Positions 32,572 through 40,044 of a DNA stretch of 64,000 bases are shown here, one piece after another. Below the pieces are notes generated by a model that was not told where the DNA came from, ran no database searches, and saw nothing but the letters and a program-made list of their open reading frames with translations. The stretch is from DATBLE01 sp963837265 (GTDB taxonomy: Bacteria > Actinomycetota > Thermoleophilia > Gaiellales > Gaiellaceae), in NCBI GenBank assembly GCA_963837265.1, contig CAWIMQ010000007.1, forward strand, positions 62,001 to 126,000, read 5' to 3'. The number at the start of each line of letters is the position of its first letter. Position 1 is the first letter of the stretch. The position numbers and the translations under genes are program-made.

Positions 32572-33810
32572 CTATTCGAGCGGAGGGTTCTGGACGTTGT
32601 GCTCGGTGGCGTACTCGTCCGTCAGACGGTTGATCTCGTCCGCGTTCCCGTACGCGTAGTTGATCTTCACGAAGGGCTCCCACTTCTCCGGGAGCGCGTC
32701 CTCGGGGAAGATCGCCTCTACCGGGCATTCCGGCTCGCACGCGCCGCAGTTGGCTGTGTACACACCACCGGCCAATGTGAACGCGTGCTTGCCCGGCACG
32801 ACGGCACAGAACGTCTCCTCCTCGTTCGCCTCTCGCGACTCGACGCTCGTCACTCGCCAGAAGGTGTCTCGCGTGGCCAGGTGCAGCCAGCGGATCGGGC
32901 GACTGCGGACGCCGAAGTTGGTCTCGCGCTTCCCCTCCTCACCCGAGCCGACCACGACGAAGCCTCCGTACGGGGCGGCCTGCTCGAGCCACGCCAGCGC
33001 CTGGTGGTCGGTTGAGCGCAGACGCCAGGACCCGGCCTTGACGGGGTCGCCGTCGGCTGCGAGCCAGCCGTCCGCAAAGCCGGCAACGTACTCGGGATCC
33101 GCAGCCTCCGGCAGCGAGCGCTTCAGGTTGACCGGAGCGCGGACGACACCTGTGCCGGCGTAGCCCGGATGGACGTCCAGACACGGCGAGAAGTTGACCT
33201 GGTCGAAGAAGTCGCGGTACCGGGCCACCCGGTCGCCGTAGAGCTGCACGTAGTGGAGGTGCTGGCCCGACTTGATCTCCTGCTTGTTCCACGCACCGTC
33301 GCCGAAGACGAGCCCGTGCAGGACGCCGAGTCGGTAGGTCTCGGAGTCGCGCTCCGGCCGCGCCGTCGCAGACGGGACGAACTGCCCGACCGACAGCGAG
33401 CTTGTCTTCTCGCCGTCGGCGAGAAGCCACGAGTGCGTCGGCGTCGCCCAGATGCTCCGCCGGAGCCGCGAGACGTTTCTGGTCGTCAGGCGCGTGCCGC
33501 CGTAGCGGTCTCGCTCCTCGAACGCCGGAGCGAGCTCGACCCGGACGAGCGGCTTGCGGTGGAACCGTTTGACGACGGCGGGCTTGAATCCGGCGTCGGT
33601 GAGCACCCGAACCGCCTTGCTCTCGACCTCCGCGAACGTCCGGATCCCGCGGTCGGTGAGGAATGTCTCCTCCGGAGCGAAACAGTCGATGCACTCCTCG
33701 GGGTCGATCACCAGGATCCGCTCGAACTCGTGGATGCAGTCGACCGGGCAGACGTCGACGCAGGAGAGGTCTTTGATGTCGATGCAGGGCTCCGCGATGA
33801 TGTAGGTCAC
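32572..33810 (-). CDS. fdxA: FdxA-type ferredoxin interrupted by an intein
   Basis: A 412-residue precursor. Residues 1-42 and 355-412 join into a normal ~100-residue seven-iron-type ferredoxin: CIDIKDLSCVDVCPVDC then EECID|CGACEPECPV. Residues 43-354 are an intein. By alignment with Azotobacter FdI, C9, C17 and C50 (spliced numbering) bind the [3Fe-4S] cluster and C21, C40, C43 and C46 the [4Fe-4S] cluster. The intein sits immediately before C43. The ferredoxin is a low-potential electron carrier in the cytoplasm and needs splicing to work. GTG start 33810, with TAGAGT 7 nt upstream. Confidence 0.95.
   Translation of the reverse strand: MTYIIAEPCIDIKDLSCVDVCPVDCIHEFERILVIDPEECIDCFAPEETFLTDRGIRTFAEVESKAVRVLTDAGFKPAVVKRFHRKPLVRVELAPAFEERDRYGGTRLTTRNVSRLRRSIWATPTHSWLLADGEKTSSLSVGQFVPSATARPERDSETYRLGVLHGLVFGDGAWNKQEIKSGQHLHYVQLYGDRVARYRDFFDQVNFSPCLDVHPGYAGTGVVRAPVNLKRSLPEAADPEYVAGFADGWLAADGDPVKAGSWRLRSTDHQALAWLEQAAPYGGFVVVGSGEEGKRETNFGVRSRPIRWLHLATRDTFWRVTSVESREANEEETFCAVVPGKHAFTLAGGVYTANCGACEPECPVEAIFPEDALPEKWEPFVKINYAYGNADEINRLTDEYATEHNVQNPPLE
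32749..33684 (-). mobile_element. LAGLIDADG-containing intein in the ferredoxin
   Basis: 312 residues. It begins with C43 (CFAPEETFLTDRGIRTF, block A). Block B is ATPTHSWLL with the T-x-x-H pair (T123, H126). Two LAGLIDADG motifs follow: LGVLHGLVFGDG at ~161-172 and VAGFADGWLAADG at ~242-254, each with its acidic residue. Block F is VVPGKHAFTLAGG, and the C-terminal end is VYTAN followed by +1 Cys. The terminal Asn is present, but the usual penultimate His is Ala. The homing endonuclease looks intact, so the element may still be mobile. Confidence 0.93.
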
Positions 33811-33815
33811 GGGAC

Positions 33816-34130
33816 CTACTCTACCGGGGCCAGCAGCTCCTCGATCACCTCTGCGCAGCGCTCCTGGAGCGCCGACTTGGCGAGCACCTGATCGAAGCCG
33901 GCCGCGTGCGCGCGGCGCAGGCCGGCCGTGTCCGTGTGGCTCGAGAAGCCAACGAGCGGGACGTCCGGGTAGGTGTCCGCGACCTCCTCGGGTTCGACGC
34001 GGGAGATGTCCGCGATCACCACCTCGGGCTCGGCGATCGTGTCGGTGGTGACCAGACGGTGGCCCGGCAGGAGCACGTCCAGCTTGCCCCGGAAGAAGAG
34101 GTCGACCCCAACGAGCAGGATCGTCGCCAC
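33816..34130 (-). CDS. stand-alone receiver-like (CheY-fold) protein
   Basis: A 104-residue protein with the alternating beta-alpha pattern of a response-regulator receiver: ATILLVGVDLFFRGKL, EVVIADISRVEPEE (Asp in the phosphoacceptor position), VPLVGFSSHTD, and the late Lys in VLAKSALQ. The acidic pair near strand 1 is reduced to a single Asp, so phosphorylation is uncertain. No output domain. TAGGCT precedes GTG 34130 by 7 nt. Its stop lies 6 bp before the start codon of the ferredoxin gene on the same strand. Confidence 0.72.
   Translation of the reverse strand: MATILLVGVDLFFRGKLDVLLPGHRLVTTDTIAEPEVVIADISRVEPEEVADTYPDVPLVGFSSHTDTAGLRRAHAAGFDQVLAKSALQERCAEVIEELLAPVE
33818..33823 (-). promoter_or_regulatory. 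-10 box of the ferredoxin gene
   Basis: Reads TAGAGT on the minus strand, 7 nt before GTG 33810. It predicts a leaderless ferredoxin mRNA, with no room for a 5' regulatory leader. Confidence 0.55.
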
Positions 34131-34155
34131 GGGAGCGAGCCTAGCAGCCACGTAG

Positions 34156-34305
34156 GCGCGGGGGAACCCTCTTGCGCGGGAGAAACCCCAGGTTCCCCCG
34201 CGCGCCCTCTCCTCCGCCTTGCTCGCTTCGCTCGCATCGCCCTCTGACGGCAAGCGGCGCTGGGCTGCGCCCGCACAGGTCGGTCGCGGCGACGAACCGG
34301 CTAGC
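34156..34305 (+). repeat. dispersed intergenic element, copy B
   Basis: It opens with a 13-bp stem (GCGCGGGGGAACC 34156-34168, GGTTCCCCCGCGC 34191-34203) whose 22-nt loop contains a partial second copy of the same arm. It continues with the shared module: CCCTCTCCTCCGCC, TCGCCCTCTGACGGC, GGGCTGCGCCCGC and AGGTCGG. It ends at the promoter of the DUF309 gene. Unlike copies A and C, there is no same-strand gene upstream for the hairpin to terminate. Confidence 0.8.
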
Positions 34306-34307
34306 CT
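34302..34307 (+). promoter_or_regulatory. -10 box of the DUF309 gene
   Basis: TAGCCT ends 6 nt before GTG 34314, directly after repeat copy B. Confidence 0.55.
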
Positions 34308-34313
34308 CGCGAG

Positions 34314-34688
34314 GTGAGCGATCACCTCCAGACGGGTTTGGAGCTGATCCGGGCCGGCCGGTACTTCGAGGCGCACGAGGAGCTCGAGAGCGCCTGGCGC
34401 GCAGCGGAGCCCGAGGAGCGTGACTTCCTGCAGGGACTCGTCCACGTTGCCGTCGCCTGGTACCAGGCCGGACGCGGGAACCGCGTCGGCTGCGCCCGGC
34501 AGCTCGAGAAGGCGGCCCGCCGGCTCGGGCCGTACGGGCAGGCACACCGGGGCCTGGATCTCGCCGCCGTGCTCGCGTCGGTTCGGGACGCCGGCGCCGT
34601 CGTTGCGGCAGGCTCGCTGGCGTTGCAGCCGCCGGTGCTCCGCCGACCCGTCGCAGGCACTCGACGCCAAGACAGAACTCCTGACTGA
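34314..34688 (+). CDS. DUF309 domain protein
   Basis: A 124-residue protein with the DUF309 pattern: AGRYFEAHEELESAWR, PEERDFLQGLVHVAVAWY and GNRVGCARQLEKAARRLG. The family is a small helical bundle with a His/Glu-rich core. Function unknown. GTG 34314 has TAGCCT 6 nt upstream. The last ~25 residues (VLRRPVAGTRRQD…) are outside the conserved region, and base composition shifts to lower GC from here on. Confidence 0.85.
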   Translation: MSDHLQTGLELIRAGRYFEAHEELESAWRAAEPEERDFLQGLVHVAVAWYQAGRGNRVGCARQLEKAARRLGPYGQAHRGLDLAAVLASVRDAGAVVAAGSLALQPPVLRRPVAGTRRQDRTPD

Positions 34689-34697
34689 ATGAGGCGC

Positions 34698-34703
34698 TAC
34701 GGT
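34698..34703 (+). promoter_or_regulatory. -10 box of the kinase-like gene
   Basis: TACGGT ends 6 nt before GTG 34710. Confidence 0.5.
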
Positions 34704-34709
34704 GGCGCC

Positions 34710-35222
34710 GTGACCGTGGTGCTGGTGACCGGGATGTCTGGGACGGGCAAGTCGGCGGCTCTCGCCGAACTTGCACGCCGAGGACATCGGGTCGTGGACA
34801 CCGATCACGGCGGGTATTCCGAGGAAGTGCCGTGTTCCGACCCAGGCGGTTGGGAGCAGTTATGGCGGGAGGATCGGATCGAAGCGCTGCTCGACGGACA
34901 CGGCGACGGAGTCTTGTTCATCTCCGGCTGCGTCTCGAACCAGGGAAAGTTCTATCCGCGCTTCGACGCGGTTGTGCTGTTGAGCACTTCTGCGGACGTG
35001 ATCTTCGAGCGCGTGGCTCGTCGAGAATCGAACGCGTTTGGCAAGCGCGACGCCGAGCGGGAGCGGATCCGCGATGACCTCGCGAACGTCGAGCCGCTGC
35101 TGCGCGCCGGTGCGACGGCTGAGATCGACACGCGCACTCCGCTGGACGAGGTGGTAGACGCGCTCGAGCGGATCGCCGACGGCGTGCCCCACCGCATCCG
35201 GCGGTCGACCAGGAGGGGTTGA
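34710..35222 (+). CDS. P-loop kinase-like ATPase (AAA_18/shikimate-kinase-like)
   Basis: A 170-residue protein with a Walker A motif GMSGTGKS at residues 8-15 (VVLVTGMSGTGKSAALAELA), VVDTDHGGY downstream, VVLLSTSADVIFERVARRES as a lid-like region and a C-terminal EIDTRTPLDEVVDALERI. This is the nucleotide/shikimate kinase-like fold with an unknown small-molecule substrate. GTG 34710 is chosen on the promoter at 34698-34703. Codon use is less GC-biased than in neighbours, consistent with acquisition. Confidence 0.78.
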   Translation: MTVVLVTGMSGTGKSAALAELARRGHRVVDTDHGGYSEEVPCSDPGGWEQLWREDRIEALLDGHGDGVLFISGCVSNQGKFYPRFDAVVLLSTSADVIFERVARRESNAFGKRDAERERIRDDLANVEPLLRAGATAEIDTRTPLDEVVDALERIADGVPHRIRRSTRRG

Positions 35223-35245
35223 GCGAAACGACCGGCGAAACGCGT

Positions 35246-35767
35246 CTAGACGCGAGGTGGGCGCTTGCGACGGCCGCCTCGGGGCAAGACGTACCAGCCA
35301 ACGAGGGCAACCACGATGACAGCCGCTGCGATGGCGACAACCGCGACCGTAGAAGCAGCCAAGATCACACGGCCCTTATTTCGCTGCCGCCCGCCGGCGA
35401 AACGCTGGATCGTGAGTCGTGCGGCTCGCGCTTGGGCGAGTGCGGCGCTGAGCACGGCGAGCATGGTGAGGTCGGCATGAAGCTGTACCTTGGCCAGCCC
35501 TCGGGTGCGAAGCGGTCGGAGTCCATACTGATGCTTCAAGCGGCCAAAGGTGCGCTCCACGGCTCCGCGTCTGCGGTGGAGGTCGCCGAACCACTTGCTT
35601 TCACGGGGGATGAGCGGGTGAAGGCGGGACGCCTTCCGGCACACGCTGGCGGGCTTGCACTCTCCGGTGGGGCAGCGCCACTTGGCAGCGTTCCGCTTGA
35701 AGTCTGCTCCCGCGAACGTCCAGACTCCGTGCTCGCACGTCGGCGGGCGGCGCTCACCGCGCTTCAC
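35246..35767 (-). pseudogene. truncated DDE transposase fused to a membrane tail
   Basis: A 173-codon frame. The first two thirds match the C-terminal end of a DDE transposase: CEHGVWTFAGADFKRNAAKW, WRCPTGECKP, RLHPLIPRESKWFGDL, then RRGAVERTFGRLKHQYGL with the catalytic-type Glu and LHADLTMLAVLSAALAQA. The N-terminal catalytic Asps are missing. The final ~45 residues are a hydrophobic segment (VILAASTVAVVAIAAAVIVV) with a basic end that is not part of transposases. No terminal inverted repeats were found. An insertion-sequence remnant. Confidence 0.75.
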
Positions 35768-35802
35768 GGCCGGAGTCTCCTAGGTAGATGTCGGGGCTGA
35801 GC

Positions 35803-36147
35803 TCACTCGTGCCTGACTATGTCGGCCGAGATCTCCACCGCCGGAATCGTTCCTCTGTTCTCAAGCCAGTGGGTGGTGTTCCTATCCTCTGGCCAGCCCA
35901 CTCCCGGCCCATAGTCCGTAGCGACTCCATTTCGATGGTCAGTGATCGTTCCTCGCAGTATGTAGACGATGCCTGGTCTGTCCTTATGGTCGTGAATCGG
36001 GCCGAAGACCCCTCCAGGCTCGATGGTCACCATACGCATTCGAAGTTGGCGCCCTGCCATGCCCTCGATCTCAGGGCCAAGGTCGACCGTTGCAAGCAAC
36101 TCCGCCGTCACACCTTTCGTCTCAGGTGCCGCCTGCTCGTTGCTCAT
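35803..36147 (-). CDS. cupin-domain protein
   Basis: A 114-residue single cupin: RMVTIEPGGVFGPIHDHKDR carries the first His-x-His of the metal site, followed by GIVYILRGTITDHRNG, GPGVGWPEDRNTTHWLENRG (second-motif His) and PAVEISADIV. Enzyme or sensor for an unknown small molecule. ATG 36147 has a GAGAGGAG Shine-Dalgarno 5 nt upstream, unlike the leaderless genes nearby, and the region is less GC-rich. Confidence 0.85.
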   Translation of the reverse strand: MSNEQAAPETKGVTAELLATVDLGPEIEGMAGRQLRMRMVTIEPGGVFGPIHDHKDRPGIVYILRGTITDHRNGVATDYGPGVGWPEDRNTTHWLENRGTIPAVEISADIVRHE

Positions 36148-36444
36148 CGTGCTCTCCTCTCTGTACTCCCAGGGCCTAGTGTTCGACCTTCAAGCCAGGA
36201 CGAGCTGATCTCCGACACCCGCTCCATGCCCCCGTCGCCGCCGAGGCCAACCTGCGCTCGTCGGAGGCTACTTGCAAGAACCCCACGTCGCCTGCGCCGC
36301 CGCCGCAGCACGACCCTGTCCCCGTATCTGCCTGCGCCCTAGCTTCCAAGAGCCGGAGTCAGGGGAGGCGGCCGTGGTCGAGCTGCCCCAGGGCGCGTGG
36401 CGCTCGCTCTCCTCCGAGCTTCTCCAGACGCTGTGCCGCCGACC
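36148..36444. other. intergenic region without a recognisable gene
   Basis: About 300 bp between the start of the cupin gene and the stop of ccdA. The only open frames run antisense or through low-complexity GC-rich sequence with no domain-like content. It marks the right end of the lower-GC patch. No clear hairpin or terminal repeat was seen. Confidence 0.5.
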
Positions 36445-37149
36445 CTAGATCCGCTGGATCCCGACCGCCTCCAGCGCCCGGTTGAGGGCGACGTTGAGCC
36501 ACCAGTAGCGGCCGAAGAAGAGGAGCAGCCCGAGGGCGACCAGGGTCGCGCCGCCGGCGATCTGGAGGACCCTGAAGCGGTCCCGCACCCAGCGGAAGGC
36601 CGCCATCGCCCGCGTGAACGCGATCCCGGCGAGGATGAACGCGGCGCCGAGGCCGACCGAGTAGGCGACCAGCAGCACGACGCCCCGAGCGATCGTGCCC
36701 GCACTCCCGGCGAGGACGAGGATCGACGCCAGGACCGCGCCGATGCAGGGAGCAGCGCAGACGGCGAAGGCGGCGCCGAGCAGCAGCCTCGATCCGCGCG
36801 CGCGGGCGAGCAGCCCCGGCGCGACCGCCCGCTCCGGCCAGGGCAGCAACCCGACGAACCCGAGGCCGATCACGACCAGGAGGAAGCCCGCGAACTCGGT
36901 CTGCGTACGCTTGTCGAGGACGCTGCCGACCGCCGCCGCGCCGGCGCCGAGGACGACGAAGACGACTGTGAAGCCGAGCACGAACGGCACGCTCGAGAGT
37001 ACGACCCGGCGCGCAACCCCGCGCTCGCCGAGCCGGGTGGCCTCGACGGAGGAGATCGAGGACAGATAGCCGGGGACGAGCGGAAGGACGCACGGCGTGA
37101 CGACGGAGAGCAGGCCGGCGAAGAACGCCCACCAGAGCTTCTCAGCCAT
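36445..37149 (-). CDS. ccdA: CcdA-type thiol-disulfide transmembrane transporter
   Basis: A 234-residue protein with six predicted TMs and the two CcdA/DsbD cysteines in TPCVLPLVPGY (TM1) and CAAPCIGAV (TM4). It passes reducing equivalents from cytoplasmic thioredoxin across the membrane, here most likely to the TlpA/CcmG-like protein and apocytochrome c. The start overlaps the ccmH stop by 8 nt. It is the last gene of the L,D-transpeptidase/CcmG/CcmH/CcdA run. Confidence 0.93.
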   Translation of the reverse strand: MAEKLWWAFFAGLLSVVTPCVLPLVPGYLSSISSVEATRLGERGVARRVVLSSVPFVLGFTVVFVVLGAGAAAVGSVLDKRTQTEFAGFLLVVIGLGFVGLLPWPERAVAPGLLARARGSRLLLGAAFAVCAAPCIGAVLASILVLAGSAGTIARGVVLLVAYSVGLGAAFILAGIAFTRAMAAFRWVRDRFRVLQIAGGATLVALGLLLFFGRYWWLNVALNRALEAVGIQRI

Positions 37150-37594
37150 CGAAACGGGCGAGCTCCTCGTCGAGGCGCCGCTCCAGCTCCGGATCGACCG
37201 GCGGCCCGCCCGGGGCCGCGGCGACCGGAGGCCGCCGCCGGGTCCAGCGCCAGGCGAGAACGCCGAGCACGAGCGCGCCCAGGCCCAGCCCGACGAACGG
37301 CAGCACCCAGGCGAGCAGGTTGAAGCCGTGCTTCGACGGCTCGGCGAGCACGGCCGGCCCGAACTGGGCGACGAGCTTCTGCTCGATCTGGCTCTTCGTG
37401 TCGCCGGCGGAGATGCGCGCGGCGATGAACTGCCGGATCCGGTTCGCGATGGGCGAGGTCGACTGGTCGATCGTCGTCTTGCACACCGGGCACATCACCT
37501 CGCTCTCGAGCTCGCCGAGAGTCGGGTGCCGCTCGCTCGCAAGCGCCGGCGCCGCCAGCGCAAGCGCGAGCGCGAGCGCGGCCAGCGGCCTCAC
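37142..37594 (-). CDS. ccmH: CcmH/CycL-type cytochrome c maturation protein
   Basis: A 150-residue protein with a signal sequence (LAALALALALAAPALA) and the CcmH redox motif in SEVMCPVCKTTIDQS. A helical bundle follows (IRQFIAARISAGDTKSQIEQ), then one C-terminal TM (LLAWVLPFVGLGLGALVLGV). It reduces or presents apocytochrome c for haem attachment outside the membrane. The GTG start overlaps the TGA of the upstream TlpA-like gene. No ccmF, resB or ccsA gene is in the window, so the rest of the system must be elsewhere. Confidence 0.92.
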   Translation of the reverse strand: MRPLAALALALALAAPALASERHPTLGELESEVMCPVCKTTIDQSTSPIANRIRQFIAARISAGDTKSQIEQKLVAQFGPAVLAEPSKHGFNLLAWVLPFVGLGLGALVLGVLAWRWTRRRPPVAAAPGGPPVDPELERRLDEELARFDG

Positions 37595-38139
37595 GAGCGC
37601 AGGGCCCGCCGGATGCCTTCCGTCAGCTGCGCCGCGCTGACCTCTCCCTGTACCCGGTCGCCGACCAGCCGGCCACGCCGGTCGACGAAGAACGTCTCCG
37701 GGAAGCCGGTGACGCCGTACCTGGGCAGGACGTCTCCCGGTCCGTCGTGGACCAGCGGGTAGGTGAGCTTGTACCGGCCGGCGAAGTGCCGGCCGTCGCC
37801 GGAGAAATCCTGGGCGTCGACGCCGACGACGACCACCCCCTGGCTGCGCCAGCGCCGCCAGGCTGCCTCGAGCCGTGGCGCCTCCGCCTTGCAGGGGTCG
37901 CACCACGATGCCCAGAAGTTCAGCACGACCACCTTCCCGCGCAACGACGCGAGCGCGAGCTTGCCCGGTGCGTCGAGCCTCGAGAGGTCGAACGCGGGCG
38001 CGACCGGCGTCCGCCCGTTGCCGAGCCTGGACGCGACCCCCTCGTCCTGGTGGACGACCTTCCAGACGAGGAGGGCGAGAAGGGCGGCGACGGCCGCGAC
38101 CGTCACCGCCTGGAGGCCGACCTTGAGCCTCGAAGGCAT
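37591..38139 (-). CDS. membrane-anchored TlpA/CcmG-like thioredoxin
   Basis: A 182-residue protein with an N-terminal TM (LQAVTVAAVAALLALLVWKV) and a thioredoxin domain with active site NFWASWCDPCKAEAP. GVTGFPETFFVD supplies the cis-Pro. It is the usual ResA/CcmG reductase of apocytochrome c, and fits next to CcmH and CcdA. The ATG start is 5 bp downstream of the L,D-transpeptidase stop. Confidence 0.92.
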   Translation of the reverse strand: MPSRLKVGLQAVTVAAVAALLALLVWKVVHQDEGVASRLGNGRTPVAPAFDLSRLDAPGKLALASLRGKVVVLNFWASWCDPCKAEAPRLEAAWRRWRSQGVVVVGVDAQDFSGDGRHFAGRYKLTYPLVHDGPGDVLPRYGVTGFPETFFVDRRGRLVGDRVQGEVSAAQLTEGIRRALRS

Positions 38140-38146
38140 CCGCCAC

Positions 38147-39265
38147 CTATGCCGGGACGATGTAGACCGGCGTGCCGATCTCGACGCGGTCGAACAGCCA
38201 TTCGGCGTACGGGATGTACATCCGGATGCAGCCGTGGGACGCGGAGTAGCCGAGCGAGGCGGGGTCGGGGGTCCCGTGGATGCCCACGCCCGGCGCCGAC
38301 AGGCCCATCCAGCGGGTGCCGAGCGGGTTGCCGGGACCGGGCGGGATCGGCTTCGCCCCCACCGCCCAAGGCGAGGCCGGTGGGTACCACCACGGGTCCT
38401 TCCACTTGACCACGATCTGGAAGCGGCCGAGCGGAGTCGGGTAGACGGCCTGTCCGGTCGCGACCGTGAACATGCGCCACGGCTTCATGCCCTTGTACAG
38501 ATAGAGCCTGTTCGAGCTCCGCCGGATCACGATCACCGGCCCGAAGTTCGCCCGGCCGATCGCCTGGTGCACGTCGAGGTACGAGAGCACGATCCCGGTC
38601 CGGCGATTCTCCCGCAGCGCGAGCAGGATCGCGGCCACCGCGCCGCGCCGGTCGAGCCGCTTTCCCGGCGCCCCCTTCGTCACGTACGGCACCAGATCAC
38701 GGAGGAGGAGCTTCGAGTCGACCGGGTCGTGGTCGAACCGCTTCCCGAGCTCCTCGACGAGCTTGCGCACGGCCGCGCCGCTCACGTTCACGCCGAGCGG
38801 GACGGTGGCGCCCGGCTTCGCGCTGCGCGCCCGCGCGACGGCGTTCCTGGCGTAGGCGACCGCGCCGAGGCTTGCCGGGCTGACCTCCACTCTCTGCGCG
38901 CCGACGGTCAGAACGAGGGGCGAGGCGAAGGCCGCGCGGACGACGATGTACGCGGCTCGAGGCGAGAGGCCGCCGACATGGATGCCGCCGATCGTCACCC
39001 CCTGGGGGACGACCTTCGGCCGAGGCTGCGGCCGGGGCTTCGGCGGGGGCTTCGACGGAGGCTTCGGCGGGGCGGTCGTGGTCGGGCGGACGGTCGTGGT
39101 CGGTGCCGTCTCGGTCGTCGTGGCGACCGTCTCCGTCATGGTCTCGGTCGCCGTCGTCGTCGTCGACGGCGGCGCCTGAGCCGCGCCCGACGGGACGAGC
39201 GCGACGAGCACCCCCGCGCCGGCGAGGGCGACCCCGGCGACCACGATCGCAAGAGCTCGTCTCAC
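38147..39265 (-). CDS. L,D-transpeptidase (YkuD) with peptidoglycan-binding domain
   Basis: A 372-residue exported enzyme. An N-terminal signal/anchor (LAIVVAGVALAGAGVLVALV) is followed by a Thr-rich linker and a Pro/Lys stretch crossing the wall. A VanW-type peptidoglycan-binding domain comes next, then the YkuD catalytic domain with GIHGTPDPASLG and SHGCIRM (catalytic Cys about residue 346). It makes 3-3 cross-links in peptidoglycan or attaches wall proteins. TACACT lies 8 nt before GTG 39265. The start overlaps the GDPD stop. Confidence 0.94.
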   Translation of the reverse strand: MRRALAIVVAGVALAGAGVLVALVPSGAAQAPPSTTTTATETMTETVATTTETAPTTTVRPTTTAPPKPPSKPPPKPRPQPRPKVVPQGVTIGGIHVGGLSPRAAYIVVRAAFASPLVLTVGAQRVEVSPASLGAVAYARNAVARARSAKPGATVPLGVNVSGAAVRKLVEELGKRFDHDPVDSKLLLRDLVPYVTKGAPGKRLDRRGAVAAILLALRENRRTGIVLSYLDVHQAIGRANFGPVIVIRRSSNRLYLYKGMKPWRMFTVATGQAVYPTPLGRFQIVVKWKDPWWYPPASPWAVGAKPIPPGPGNPLGTRWMGLSAPGVGIHGTPDPASLGYSASHGCIRMYIPYAEWLFDRVEIGTPVYIVPA

Positions 39266-40044
39266 GCCCCTGGAGTGTAGTCCGAGAAGATGCGGGGGTC
39301 GTTGGTGATCACGCCGTCGACGCCCGCCGCGAGGACTCGCCGGAGCAGGGCACGGTCGTCCACGGTCCACGTGAGGACCGCCGCGCCCCGGGCGTGCGCA
39401 CGCTCGACCACCGAGCGAGAGACGACCGAGTGGTGCAGCATCGCCGCCGAGGCGCTCGCGCGCTCCAGCAGCTGTGCGATCCGGATGGGGAGCGTGCCCC
39501 TGATGCCGGCCAGCGCAAGCGCTGCGACCGGAGCAAGCACCCGTCGCCTCGACACGCCGTGCCGGTCGAACGGGTACGTGAAGCCCCGCGCCAGACCCGG
39601 CTCGATCGTCGCCACCCGCCGCAGGCTGGAGGCGTGTACGGAGCTGACCACGGATCGCTCCACCAATCGGTGCGCCCGGATCGCGGCGACTGCCGACTCT
39701 TCGTACCCGTGCCACTTCAGGTCGACGTGCAGGCCGACGCCGTCCGCGGCCCCGAGCACCTCCAGCGCCTCGTCGAACGTGGGCAGCTCCGGGGCGAGCT
39801 CCCGGAGCGCGGCGAGCGTCCGGTCGCGCACGCGCCCGGCTGCAGCGCCGTGGCTCACCTCGAGCAGGTCGTCGGAGTGCGCAAGCACCAGTGTCCCGTC
39901 ATCGAGGGCGAGCACGTCGAACTCGACGAGGTCGCAGCCGAGCTCGACGGCACGACGGAGGGACCGGAGCGTGTTCTCGGGCTCGAGCGCGGCCGCACCC
40001 TTGTGACCGATTCGGAGCGGCCGGCCGTCGGCTCGAAGCCTCAC
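39262..40044 (-). CDS. glycerophosphodiester phosphodiesterase
   Basis: A 260-residue TIM-barrel GDPD enzyme: GHKGAAALEPENTLRSL (first catalytic region, though His-Lys-Gly replaces the common His-Arg-Gly), VEFDVLALDDGTLVLAHSDD (second catalytic His and metal ligands) and VDLKWHGYE. It cleaves glycerophosphodiesters to glycerol-3-phosphate and an alcohol. No signal peptide, so cytoplasmic. The GTG start overlaps the phosphatase TGA (GTGA). Confidence 0.92.
   Translation of the reverse strand: MRLRADGRPLRIGHKGAAALEPENTLRSLRRAVELGCDLVEFDVLALDDGTLVLAHSDDLLEVSHGAAAGRVRDRTLAALRELAPELPTFDEALEVLGAADGVGLHVDLKWHGYEESAVAAIRAHRLVERSVVSSVHASSLRRVATIEPGLARGFTYPFDRHGVSRRRVLAPVAALALAGIRGTLPIRIAQLLERASASAAMLHHSVVSRSVVERAHARGAAVLTWTVDDRALLRRVLAAGVDGVITNDPRIFSDYTPGA

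Noticed and set aside
32572..33810. Ferredoxin gene disrupted by an ordinary insertion or in-frame assembly error
   Set aside because: The inserted segment has intein blocks A, B and F, two LAGLIDADG motifs, a first Cys, a terminal Asn and a +1 Cys exactly at the junctions, and keeps one reading frame.
35246..35767. Complete insertion sequence
   Set aside because: Only the transposase C-terminal part is present, and no terminal inverted repeats or target duplication could be found on either side.
37142..38139. Full cytochrome c maturation operon
   Set aside because: Only CcmG-, CcmH- and CcdA-like genes are present. No ccmF, ccsA/resC, resB or haem exporter is found in the window.
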